Origin: Streptomyces sclerotialus
GTDB lineage: Bacteria > Actinomycetota > Actinomycetes > Streptomycetales > Streptomycetaceae
Length of the DNA: 64,000 bases
Reading direction: 5' to 3'
NCBI RefSeq assembly: GCF_040907265.1
Contig: NZ_JBFOHP010000002.1
Span: 5,332,001-5,396,000, forward strand
Shown here: positions 53,764 through 62,900 of the stretch, in pieces
Layout: every line of letters starts with the position of its first letter
How positions within the stretch are numbered: position 1 is the stretch's first letter
Translations under genes and position numbers: made by a program
The notes under the pieces: model-generated
What the model was told of the DNA's origin: nothing
Database searches by the model: none
What the model saw: the letters and a program-made list of their open reading frames with translations, nothing else

Positions 53764-54942
53764 GTGTCGCTGCCACCCCTGGTAGAGCCCGCTTCGGAGC
53801 TCACCGTCGATGAGGTCCGCAGGTACTCCCGCCACCTGATCATCCCCGACGTCGGGATGGACGGGCAGAAGCGGCTGAAGAACGCCAAGGTGCTGTGTGT
53901 CGGCGCCGGCGGCCTGGGCTCGCCCGCGCTGATGTACCTGGCCGCGGCGGGCGTGGGCACGCTCGGCATCGTGGAGTTCGACGAGGTCGACGAGTCGAAC
54001 CTGCAGCGTCAGATCATCCACAGCCAGGCGGACATCGGCCGCTCCAAGGCGGAGTCCGCGAAGGACACCGTCCTCGGCATCAACCCGTACACCACGGTCA
54101 ACCTGCACAAAGAGCGACTGGACTCCTCCAACGTCATGGAGCTCTTCGCGCAGTACGACCTGATCGTCGACGGTACGGACAACTTCGCCACCCGTTACCT
54201 GGTCAACGACGCCTGCGTGCTGCTGAACAAGCCGTACGTCTGGGGTTCGATCTACCGCTTCGACGGCCAGGCGTCGGTGTTCTGGTCCGAGCACGGCCCC
54301 TGCTACCGCTGCCTGTACCCGGAGCCCCCGCCGCCCGGGATGGTGCCCTCCTGCGCCGAGGGCGGCGTCCTCGGTGTGCTGTGCGCCTCGATCGGCTCCA
54401 TCCAGGTCAACGAGGCCATCAAGCTGCTCGCCGGCATCGGCGACCCGCTGGTCGGCCGCCTGATGATCTACGACGCGCTGGAGATGACGTACCGCCAGGT
54501 CAAGGTCCGCAAGGACCCGAACTGCGCGGTCTGCGGTCCCAACGCCACCGTCACCGAGCTCATCGACTACGAGGCCTTCTGCGGCGTCGTGTCGGACGAG
54601 GCCCAGGAGGCGGCGCTCGGCTCGACGATCACTCCGAAGCAGCTCAAGGAGATGATCGACGGCGACGAGAAGATCGAGATCATCGACGTCCGCGAGCCGA
54701 ACGAGTACGAGATCGTCTCGATCCCCGGCGCCAAGCTGATCCCGAAGAACGAGTTCCTGATGGGCAACGCCCTCCAGGACCTGCCGCAGGACAAGAAGAT
54801 CGTCCTGCACTGCAAGACGGGCGTCCGCTCCGCCGAGGTCCTCGCGGTCCTGAAGTCCGCGGGCTTCTCGGACGCGGTGCACGTCGGCGGCGGCGTCATC
54901 GGCTGGGTCAACCAGATCGAGCCGGAGAAGCCGGTCTACTGA
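53764..54942 (+). CDS. moeZ: adenylyltransferase/sulfurtransferase MoeZ
   Basis: 392 residues from GTG 53764, 5 bases after CGGAG. The MoeB/ThiF adenylation domain (VLCVGAGGLGSPALMYLAAA, VDESNLQRQIIHSQADIGRS, DLIVDGTDNFATRYLVND) is followed by Zn-binding CYRC and CAVC pairs and a C-terminal rhodanese domain (IIDVREPNEYEIVSIPGAKL) with the sulfur-carrying Cys in LHCKTGVRSAEVL. It activates sulfur-carrier proteins and passes sulfur for molybdopterin, thiamine-type or sulfur-containing metabolites. Such proteins act for several pathways in streptomycetes. Downstream hairpin ends the transcript. Confidence 0.95.
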   Translation: MSLPPLVEPASELTVDEVRRYSRHLIIPDVGMDGQKRLKNAKVLCVGAGGLGSPALMYLAAAGVGTLGIVEFDEVDESNLQRQIIHSQADIGRSKAESAKDTVLGINPYTTVNLHKERLDSSNVMELFAQYDLIVDGTDNFATRYLVNDACVLLNKPYVWGSIYRFDGQASVFWSEHGPCYRCLYPEPPPPGMVPSCAEGGVLGVLCASIGSIQVNEAIKLLAGIGDPLVGRLMIYDALEMTYRQVKVRKDPNCAVCGPNATVTELIDYEAFCGVVSDEAQEAALGSTITPKQLKEMIDGDEKIEIIDVREPNEYEIVSIPGAKLIPKNEFLMGNALQDLPQDKKIVLHCKTGVRSAEVLAVLKSAGFSDAVHVGGGVIGWVNQIEPEKPVY

Positions 54943-54965
54943 CCGGTCGCGCCTTCGGAGCACTG

Positions 54966-55000
54966 GAGAGATCCCGTCCGCGATGCGGGCGGGATCTCTC
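54966..55000 (+). terminator. hairpin terminator after moeZ
   Basis: 16-bp stem (54966-54981 with 54985-55000) including one G-T wobble, loop GAT, followed by ATATTCC; 24 bases after the moeZ stop. Confidence 0.75.
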
Positions 55001-55061
55001 ATATTCCGGACGCGCCGTAAATCGGTTACACCGCGGGAAGGCGCCGCCGTACCGTGGCCGT

Positions 55062-55715
55062 ATGACCTTCTTTCCGCCGCCCCGGCCGAGGGACGAGGAA
55101 CCCGGCGATGAGCCGGCATTCGCACGGGTGCCCTGGGAGGGTGCACCCGAGGACGTCATCGGCGGCATCGTGCCCCTGGAGCGCGTGCTGTCCCGCAACG
55201 ACCATCTCGTGATCGCCGCGACCCAGGCCGTCGCCTACGCGGACGGCGTGGAGATCCGGCTGCGGCTGCGCGCCCGCCGCCGCCCCGGCATGAGCCGCGA
55301 GGAGTGGGCGCTGGTCTCCCGCGGCATGTGGGGATTCGACGACGACCCGTGGCAGGTGGCGCAGGCGGAGGCGGCGGCCGCGGAGGGCCGGCATCCGGAC
55401 GGGTTGCTGCGCTTCGGGGTGCGGTTCGCGGACGGCAGCGTGGTCACCACCGTCGACGAGCGTGACGACGAGGACGAGTGGCCCGGGGAGCGCCCGGAAC
55501 GGCCGGTGCTCGCGCTGAACGAGGAGGGCGGCGGCGGCTCCGGCGAGAACGTCGACACCGAGTACGCGCTCTGGCTCTGGCCGCTGCCCCCGCCGCAGCT
55601 CTTCGAGCTCGCGGTGGAGTGGCCGCTGCTGGGCGTGGAGCTCAGCTTCACACCGCTGGACGGCGCGGAGATCGCGGCGGCCGCGGCCCGGGCCCGGCCC
55701 TTCTGGGACGACTGA
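55062..55715 (+). CDS. conserved hypothetical protein (217 aa)
   Basis: Product begins MTFFPPPRPRDEEPGDEPAF and then ARVPWEGAPEDVIGGIVPLE. It is soluble with several strand-like stretches (HLVIAATQAVAYADGVEIRL, LRFGVRFADGSVVTTVDERD, YALWLWPLPPPQLFELAVEW, PLLGVELSFTPLDGAEI), suggesting a beta-sandwich. No catalytic residues can be named. ATG 55062 is preceded by a weak site. The gene ends just before a 24-bp tandem repeat array. Confidence 0.78.
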   Translation: MTFFPPPRPRDEEPGDEPAFARVPWEGAPEDVIGGIVPLERVLSRNDHLVIAATQAVAYADGVEIRLRLRARRRPGMSREEWALVSRGMWGFDDDPWQVAQAEAAAAEGRHPDGLLRFGVRFADGSVVTTVDERDDEDEWPGERPERPVLALNEEGGGGSGENVDTEYALWLWPLPPPQLFELAVEWPLLGVELSFTPLDGAEIAAAAARARPFWDD

Positions 55716-55737
55716 CCGGCCCTACGAGGCACGCGGC

Positions 55738-55833
55738 GCGCGGCGTACGGAGCGGCATGGCGCGCGGCGTACGGAGCGGTACGAAGCGCGGCGTACGGAG
55801 GGGCGCGACGCGCGGTGTACGGAGGGGCGCGGC
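55738..55833. repeat. four exact-period 24-bp tandem repeats
   Basis: Units begin at 55738, 55762, 55786 and 55810 and each starts GCGCGGCGTACGGA (last copy GCGCGGTGTACGGA). The array lies in the convergent gap between two stop codons. Confidence 0.85.
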
Positions 55834-55857
55834 CCGCGCCTCCTCCGTACGCCGCGC
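55810..55857. terminator. hairpin formed by last repeat and an inverted copy
   Basis: GCGCGGTGTACGGAGG (55810-55825) pairs with CCTCCGTACGCCGCGC (55842-55857), 16 bp with one G-T wobble and a 16-base loop. It ends 2 bases before the stop of the next minus-strand gene and could stop transcripts from either side. Confidence 0.65.
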
Positions 55858-55858
55858 G

Positions 55859-58800
55859 TCACAGCGCTCCCTTGCGCGTCAGGAACGTGAACGACAGCCA
55901 GCCCGGCAGCACCGGCAGCCAGAACGTCATCAGCCGGAAGAGCAGCACCGCCGACAGGGCCGTGTCACTGCCCAGCCCGGCCGCGGTGAGCAGACCGGTC
56001 AGGGCCAGCTCGACGGCGCCGACGCCGCCCGGTGTGGGCGCCGCGGAGCCGAGTGCGTTCCCCGCGAGGAAGACGACCGCGATGCTCGCGTAGGAGATCT
56101 GGTCGCCGCCCCCGAAGGCGCGGATCGAGGCGTCGAGGCACATCACGTTCGCCGCCGTCAGCAGCAGCATTCCGCCGATGCCGGCGACCAGCTTCTTCGG
56201 CCGCTGCAGCACGTCGAGCATGCGCGGCACCACGCCGGCGAAGAGCGACCGGACCCGGGTGACCACGAACTTGCGCAGCGCCGGGATCGCCGTGACCACC
56301 AGGGCCAGCACGGCCGCCGTGAGCAGGCCCGCGATGACCGTACGGGAGGGCGAGAGCGAGGGCGTGCGTTCGGTACCGGTCAGATAGCCGAAGGTCAGCA
56401 GCAGCAGGATGTGGCTGCCGAGGCCGAACAGCTGGGACGCGCCCACGCTCGCCACCGCGAGACCCGGCCGGATGCCGGCCCGCTGGAGGAAGCGCGCGTT
56501 GAGCGCCACGCCGCCGACCGCGGCCGGCGCGACCAGCTTCACGAAGTTGCCCGCGACTTGCGCGATCACCGTCCGTACGAACGAGACCTTCTCGGGCACG
56601 AAGCCCAGCAGGCTGAGCGCCGCCGCGATGTAGGTCAGCGCCGAGAAGAACAGCGCGGCCGCCACCCAGCCCCAGTTCGCCTCGCCGATCACCTGGTCGA
56701 ACTTGACGTGGGTGAGCTGCGAGAGCAGGAAGTACGCGGCGAAGGCGCCCGCGATCCAGCTGACCAGCGTGCGCGGGCTGATCCGCTCCAACTTGGCCGG
56801 TTCCACCGGTGCGGTCGGCCGGATCAGCAGCACCTGGCGGCGGATCTGGGAGAGCAGGTCCTCCTCGCGAGCCTCCTCCATCGCCTCGTCCAGCGCCCGC
56901 TTCTCGGCGTTCTTCTCGGCGCGCAGCGTCTTGCGGTCGGTACGGCCCTCCGCCGCCTTGGCGGCCTTGGCCGCCTGTGAGGCCGCCAGCACCGCCTCAC
57001 GCTCCCGCTTGGCCCGTTCCCTGGCCAGGTGGCGCAGCGTGGCCCTGGTCGTCCGGCTGAGGGCGATCGGCTGCAGCAGCGGCAGGCTGTCCGCCACCGC
57101 GTCCGGGCCGAGCACCTCCACCGCCGCCTGCACGCTGCGCTCGGCGCCGACCCGCAGGCCCAGCGTGGTCAGCAGCTGCGCGACGTCCATCCGCAGCACC
57201 ACGTCACCGGCGGCGATCTCACCGCCGCGCAGGTCGGTGAGGACGACCGTGCCGGAACGATCCACCAGGAGCGCGTCACCGACCAGCCGCCGGTGTGCGA
57301 TGCGCCGCGACTGCAGTGCGGCGACCTGCTGCCAGGCGTTGTCCATCAGCTCGTCGGTGATCTCGTCGTCCGCGAGCGCGTCCAGGGTGCGGCCCCCGAC
57401 GTGCTCGTACACGAGCATCACGGCGTCCGGGCCCAGCTCGGAGGTGGCGATCAGCTTGGGCGCGTTCGCCCCGGCCGCGATCGCCGCGTACGCCAGCAGC
57501 GCCTCCTGCTCCAGCGCCTGGCGCAGCGACTGCAGGCTGCGGCGCTGGTTGATGCCGCGCAACGAGAGTCTGCGCCACACGCGGTAGAAGAAGCCCTGCG
57601 CCTGCTGCTCACGGTCCACGACGGTGACGTCGATGGGCGGGCCGTCCTCCAGCGTGACGATGTACCGGCGGCCGCGGTCGGAGTGCTCCGGGTACGCGGT
57701 GTCCTCCGCGCGCAGCGCACTGACCGGCCGGAAGCCGACCCGGCGCAGGCCGGCGAGGAGGTTCTGGCCGGTGGGCCGCACGTTCGGGGAGCCGACCGCG
57801 TACAGCGTGCCGAAAGCGACGGTGTACCCGATCAGCACGGTGACGACGATGGCGAACGGCGTGGTGTACCGGCCGACGAGCACCGCGAAGGCGTCGAGCA
57901 GCAGCACGCACCACATGGCCACGCGCCAGCGCGGCCTCCGGGACATGCCGACGGCCGTCATGTAGGCGATGACCGGTGCGAGATAGCTGTGCACGGGTGC
58001 GGTGATCGCACCGTTGGCCAGCGGCTGGGTGAGCGCGTCCCGGATGGACTCGGGCGCGGCCTCGGCCACCCAGAGGTCCGTCGCGAGCGACACCCCGTGG
58101 GCCAGAACGGCGGCGAGCACGCCGTCCGCGATCCGCAGACCGTCCCGTTTGATCAGCCGCTCGATCGCGAATGCCACCGGAACGATCAGCACCGCGATGC
58201 TCGCGGTCAGTCCGGCGAAGGTGATCAGCAGCTGCGGCGCCTGCCCGGCGCCCTTGCCGATGTCGTTCTCCAGGCCCTGCGTGGTGCCGTGCGCGAACGT
58301 CGCCAGCCCCAGGACCAGCGCGATCCCGACGATGCCGAGCAGGAAGCGCAGCAGGTCGAAGGGGCGGTGCACGCGCGCGGGCAGCAGGGGCTCGTCGCCC
58401 GAGACGTGGTCGACGTGGAACTCGCTGCCGACGCCCTCGTCGCCGACCCGCTCGCCCCTGGCGAGGCGGTCGTCCCCCTCGAGGCGGTCGGTCCGCTCTG
58501 CATGGAGGTCCTGCTCTGTACGGAGGTCCCGCTCTGTACGGAGGTCCTGCGCGCTACCGGGTCTGTCGGCGTCCTGTCCGCCCGCGTCGTCGCGCGACGT
58601 ACCCGGCGGCGGACGTTCGTCCTTCGGAGTGCGGCCGGCGGCTGCGCCCGCCCCTCCGGGCACGTCGGCCCGTCCGGCCTGCTCGGTCTTACTCGCCATG
58701 TCGGTGGTGGAAGCCCTTCCCCGTTGTAGCGGCTGTCCCGGTGTCTTCTCCGGCTGGTCCGGCTGCTCCGGCTTCCTCGTGCTCGTTCCGTCGGTCCCGC

Positions 58801-58990
58801 TGTCGGCACCGGTCCCGGTACCGCGGTCGCTGTCGTCATCGGTGGCGGCGTCGGCCTCGGCCTCCGCCCCGGTGGACCGGTGATCGGCGGTGCTGCCGCC
58901 GGACCCGGCCAGCACCTCAGGAGCGCCCGCCTCCCCTGGAGGCGCCGCGCCCTGATGCTGCTCAGCCGTCTCTTCTTGATCTCGTATCAC
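55859..58990 (-). CDS. kinase-like/LPG-synthase-type (flippase-like) membrane fusion protein
   Basis: 1043 residues from GTG 58990; an ATG at 58699 (MASKTEQAGRADVPGG) is an alternative that removes 97 disordered residues. After a charged N-terminus come about six membrane segments (FLLGIVGIALVLGLATFAHG onwards), then a cytosolic domain of about 250 residues resembling an aminoglycoside-kinase/ABC1-type fold (YIVTLEDGPPIDVTVVDRE, LVYEHVGGRTLDALADDEIT, HRRLVGDALLVDRSGTVVLT). The catalytic loop lacks the usual HGD-x-x-x-x-N and DFG, so it is probably inactive. The C-terminal part is a LPG_synthase_TM/UPF0104-type domain (KLVAPAAVGGVALNARFLQR, GNALGSAAPTPGGVGAVELA). Likely acts on lipids or cell-surface polymers. 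Confidence 0.85.
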   Translation of the reverse strand: MIRDQEETAEQHQGAAPPGEAGAPEVLAGSGGSTADHRSTGAEAEADAATDDDSDRGTGTGADSGTDGTSTRKPEQPDQPEKTPGQPLQRGRASTTDMASKTEQAGRADVPGGAGAAAGRTPKDERPPPGTSRDDAGGQDADRPGSAQDLRTERDLRTEQDLHAERTDRLEGDDRLARGERVGDEGVGSEFHVDHVSGDEPLLPARVHRPFDLLRFLLGIVGIALVLGLATFAHGTTQGLENDIGKGAGQAPQLLITFAGLTASIAVLIVPVAFAIERLIKRDGLRIADGVLAAVLAHGVSLATDLWVAEAAPESIRDALTQPLANGAITAPVHSYLAPVIAYMTAVGMSRRPRWRVAMWCVLLLDAFAVLVGRYTTPFAIVVTVLIGYTVAFGTLYAVGSPNVRPTGQNLLAGLRRVGFRPVSALRAEDTAYPEHSDRGRRYIVTLEDGPPIDVTVVDREQQAQGFFYRVWRRLSLRGINQRRSLQSLRQALEQEALLAYAAIAAGANAPKLIATSELGPDAVMLVYEHVGGRTLDALADDEITDELMDNAWQQVAALQSRRIAHRRLVGDALLVDRSGTVVLTDLRGGEIAAGDVVLRMDVAQLLTTLGLRVGAERSVQAAVEVLGPDAVADSLPLLQPIALSRTTRATLRHLARERAKREREAVLAASQAAKAAKAAEGRTDRKTLRAEKNAEKRALDEAMEEAREEDLLSQIRRQVLLIRPTAPVEPAKLERISPRTLVSWIAGAFAAYFLLSQLTHVKFDQVIGEANWGWVAAALFFSALTYIAAALSLLGFVPEKVSFVRTVIAQVAGNFVKLVAPAAVGGVALNARFLQRAGIRPGLAVASVGASQLFGLGSHILLLLTFGYLTGTERTPSLSPSRTVIAGLLTAAVLALVVTAIPALRKFVVTRVRSLFAGVVPRMLDVLQRPKKLVAGIGGMLLLTAANVMCLDASIRAFGGGDQISYASIAVVFLAGNALGSAAPTPGGVGAVELALTGLLTAAGLGSDTALSAVLLFRLMTFWLPVLPGWLSFTFLTRKGAL

Positions 58991-59163
58991 CAGTCACCGC
59001 CCGGAAGATGGTGGCACGGCCCCGGTGCGGAGGGGGGCATCAGGGTGCATTTCGGGGGAGCGGGAAGCGCAGCGTACGCCGGGTCGGCCGGCTGTGCACG
59101 CGCTGTCACCGCCGTGGCGGGGAACGGCGGGCGTTGTCGGTGGCGTGCGGCAGGATGGGCCGA

Positions 59164-59610
59164 ATGAGTGGGACCGGAAAGAGCGGGAGTGACGCCCCCG
59201 GCGGCGAGCTGCCGGAGTACGCGGACCGCGTGCTCGACGTGGCCGAGCGGATTCCGCCGGGCCGGGTGATGACCTACGGGGACGTCGCCGAGTACCTCGA
59301 CGAGGGAGGGCCGCGGCAGGTGGGACGCGTGATGGCGCTGTACGGCGGCACCGTACCGTGGTGGCGCGTGGTCCGCGCCGACGGCGTCCTGCTGCCGGGC
59401 AGCGAGCGGCGCGCGCTCCAGCACTACCGCACCGAGGGCACCCCGCTGCGCGAGCCGAAGCGCACGGCCGGCTCCCGCGAGGAGCGCGGGATACCGCGGC
59501 TGGACATGGCGAGGGCGCGGTGGGACGGCAGCGAGCCGGGCCCCGGCGGTGGCGAGCGGGGGCCGAGCGGCCTGCCGGGCGAGGGCGGTGCCCCCGGCCG
59601 GGACGGCTGA
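59164..59610 (+). CDS. alkyltransferase-like (ATL) protein
   Basis: 148 residues from ATG 59164. The MGMT/ATL helix-turn-helix is seen in YADRVLDVAERIPPGRVMTY, GDVAEYLDEGGPRQVGRVMA. The active site reads VPWWRVVRADG: the methyl-accepting Cys of PCHRV is Trp66. Such ATL proteins bind O6-alkylguanine without repairing it and direct the lesion to nucleotide-excision repair (known for yeast Atl1 and bacterial YbaZ/TTHA1564). In M. tuberculosis Rv3204 lies in the same block as adnAB. The 40-residue Gly/Pro tail is dispensable-looking. Confidence 0.93.
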   Translation: MSGTGKSGSDAPGGELPEYADRVLDVAERIPPGRVMTYGDVAEYLDEGGPRQVGRVMALYGGTVPWWRVVRADGVLLPGSERRALQHYRTEGTPLREPKRTAGSREERGIPRLDMARARWDGSEPGPGGGERGPSGLPGEGGAPGRDG

Positions 59611-59917
59611 GCGCGGGGCCTTCCGGGCCGCGTACGGGGCGTACGCGGCCGTCGGGTTCCGCTGCCCGGTCACGGGACGCGCTGCGGCTCGTGCGCCACC
59701 TGGCGTAGCGTCGGGCGCAGCCACCACGACGGACACCAGCACCCATACCACCCCACACTCCGACACCACGCGCCTCGTCAACCTTGTCCGTAACACCAGC
59801 ATCACCGCAGATCGGGCGTCCGGCATCACTCACCGCACACCCGTCTCCACCGCATCCGCACACCAGGACCCCAGTACCACCGCAACCGCACCTCAGACCC
59901 CGGCACAGGCGATCCAC
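59611..59917. other. region between ATL and adnA starts
   Basis: About 307 bases of Cys/Ala/Thr-codon-like CAC/ACC-rich sequence, in frame with adnA but with less third-position GC than the gene body. It probably holds the adnA promoter and leader. I see no independent gene. Confidence 0.45.
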
Positions 59918-62900
59918 GTGAGTTCCTCCCCTTCGGCGATTCCGCAGCCCCGGCCGTACCCGCGGCCGGCGCGGCGGGATGCCCCCGGCGCGTACCGCCT
60001 GGTCCGCACCCGGCCGGACGCGGTACGCCCTCCTGCTTTGGACGCACGTCAGCGCGCGGTGGTTGACCATGAGGACGGCCCGCTGCTCGTGCTCGCCGGT
60101 CCCGGTACGGGCAAGACCACGACGCTCGTCGAGGCGGTCACCCGGCGGGTGAGGGAAGGCGCCGACCCGGAGCGGATCCTGGTCCTCACCTTCAGCCGCA
60201 AGGCCGCCGTCGAGCTGCGTGACAGGATGGCGGCCCGGCTGAGCCACGGGACGCCGGACGGAGCGGCTGCCTACGGAAGCGGCGAGGCGTCCGGTGAGCG
60301 GGACGAGGCGCACGCGTCGGACGGGGCACCGGACCGAGCTGCCGTGCGCCGGGCGGGCAGTCCGCAGGCCACCACCTTCCACTCCTTCTGTTACGCGTTG
60401 GTCCGCGCCCATCAGGACGCCGACCTGTTTGCCGATCCGCTGCGCCTGCTGTCCGGGCCCGAGCAGGACCTCGTGGTCCGCGAGCTGCTGGCGGGCCAGG
60501 CCGAGCTGGCCCGGGAGGGCCGCGCGCCGGTGGGCTGGCCGGACGAGCTGCGGGCGTGCCTGACCACCCGCGGCTTCGCCGACGAGGTGCGCGCCGTGCT
60601 CGCCCGCAGCCGGGAGCTGGGCCTCGGCCCGGACGCGCTGGGCGAGTTCGCGCGCCGTACGGGGCGGCCCGACTGGGGCGCCGCCGCCGGCTTCCTCGCC
60701 GAGTACCTCGACGTCCTGGACGCCCAGGGGGTGCTGGACTACGCCGAGCTGGTGCACCGCGCGGTGCTGCTCGCCGAGCGCCCCGAGGTGGCGGCCGAGC
60801 TGGCGCGCCGGTACGACGCGGTGTTCGTCGACGAGTACCAGGACACCGACGCCGCGCAGGTCCGGCTGCTGCACGCGCTGGCGGGGAACCGCGGGCCCGC
60901 GCACCCCGGCACGGGCGGCGGCCGCACCCTGGTCGCCTTCGGCGACCCCGACCAGTCGATCTACGCCTTCCGGGGCGCCGACGTCAACGGCATCCTCGAG
61001 TTCCCGGAGACCTTCCGCCGCGCGGACGGCAGGCCCGCGCCCGTGGAGGTGCTGCGTACCGCGCGGCGCTCCGGGGCCGCGCTGGTCGCCGCCACCCGGC
61101 TGCTCACCCGCCGCATGCCGCTCAACCGGCTGCCCGCCCGGCAGGTCAGGGAACACCGTGAGCCGACGCCGGTACGGGACGGCGGCCGGGCCGAGGTGTA
61201 CACGTACCCGACGGCCGGCGCCGAGCTCGACAACATCGCCGACATCCTCCGCCGGGCCCATCTGGAGGACGGCGTCCCGTGGCAGGACATGGCCGTCCTC
61301 GTGCGTGCCGGAGGCCGTTCGATCCCGTCCGTACGCCGCGCCCTCACCTCGGCCGGTGTCCCCCTCGACATCGACGGCGACGACCTCCCGCTGCGCCACG
61401 AGCCCGCGGTCGCGCCGCTGCTGCTGGCGCTGCGGGTGGCGGCGACGGACGCGCCGGGTGCGGACGGGACGGAGGAGCCGCTGGACGAGGACCTGGAGGC
61501 GGCGCTGAGGGCCGACGAGGCGGCCCGGGTGCCGGAGGGAGCCGGGGGCCCGGACGAGGGCGCAGAGGAGCACACGGAGCCCGCCGAGTCCCCTGCGTCC
61601 ACCGAGTCCACCGAGTCCACCGAGCTCGCTGAGTCCGACGAGCCCACCGAGCCCGCCGAGCCTGCCGAAACCGCCGGGTCCACCGCGTCGCCTGAGAACG
61701 AGGCGCCCGCTGTCAGCACGCGCATCGCCCCCGAGGTGGCCGTGGAGCTGCTGTTGTCGCCGCTGGGCGGGATGGACGCCGCCGACCTGCGGCGGCTCGG
61801 GCGCGCGCTCCGGGAGGAGGAACGGGCCGCCGGACAGGCCGTGCCGCGCCCCTCGGACGTGCTGATCGCCGAGGCGCTGGACGAGCCGGAGCGGCTGGTG
61901 GCGCACGACCCGGTGTACGCCCGGGGCGCGCAGCGGCTCGGGCTGCTGCTGCGCAAGGCGCGTGAGCTGCTCGCCGGCGGTGGCACCGCCGAGCAGGCGC
62001 TGTGGGAGCTGTGGGACGGCACCCCTTGGCCGGGCCGGCTCGAACGGACGGCCCGGCGCGGCGGCGCCGCGGGCCGGAACGCCGACCGTGACCTGGACGC
62101 GGTGGTCGCCCTCTTCGAGACCGCGGCGCGTGCCGAGGAGCGCACCGGCGGCCGCGGCGCCCTGAACTTCCTGGAGGAGCTGGACAACCAGGACATCGCG
62201 GCCGACACGCTGACCCGCCGTACGGTGCGGCCGGACGCGGTACGGCTGATGACCGCGCACCGCTCCAAGGGCCTGGAGTGGCGTCTCGTCGTGGTCGCCG
62301 GCGTGCAGGAAGGCCTCTGGCCCGACCTGCGCCGCCGCGGCTCACTCCTGGAGGCCGACCGGATCGGCCGGGACGGCATCGCCGCACCGCTCACCCCGGG
62401 GGCGCTGCTCGCCGAGGAACGCCGGCTGTTCTACGTGGCGGCGACCCGTGCCCGGGAGCGCCTCGTCGTCACCGCCGTGAAGGCCGCGGCCGACGACGGG
62501 GACCAGCCCTCCCGCTTCCTCACCGAGTTCGGCGTCGACCCGGTCGACGTCACCGGACGCCCGCGCCGCCCGCTCTCGGTGGCCGCGCTCGTCGCCGAGC
62601 TGCGCGCCACCGTCGTCGACCCCGCGGCCTCCGAAGCACTGCGAACGGCCGCCGTGGAGCGGCTCGCCAGACTGGCCGCGCTCCGGGACGACGAGGGCCG
62701 CCCCCTGGTGCCCGCCGCACACCCGTACCGCTGGTGGGGCCTGTACGAGCCGACGCACAGCTCGGTACCGCTGCGCGACCGGGACAGGCCCGTGGCCCTC
62801 TCGGGCAGCGCCCTCGACCAGCTCGCGAACGCCTGCGCGCTCCAGTGGTTCCTGGGCCGGGAGGTCAAGGCGGACGCGCCCGCGACCGCCGCGCAGGGCT

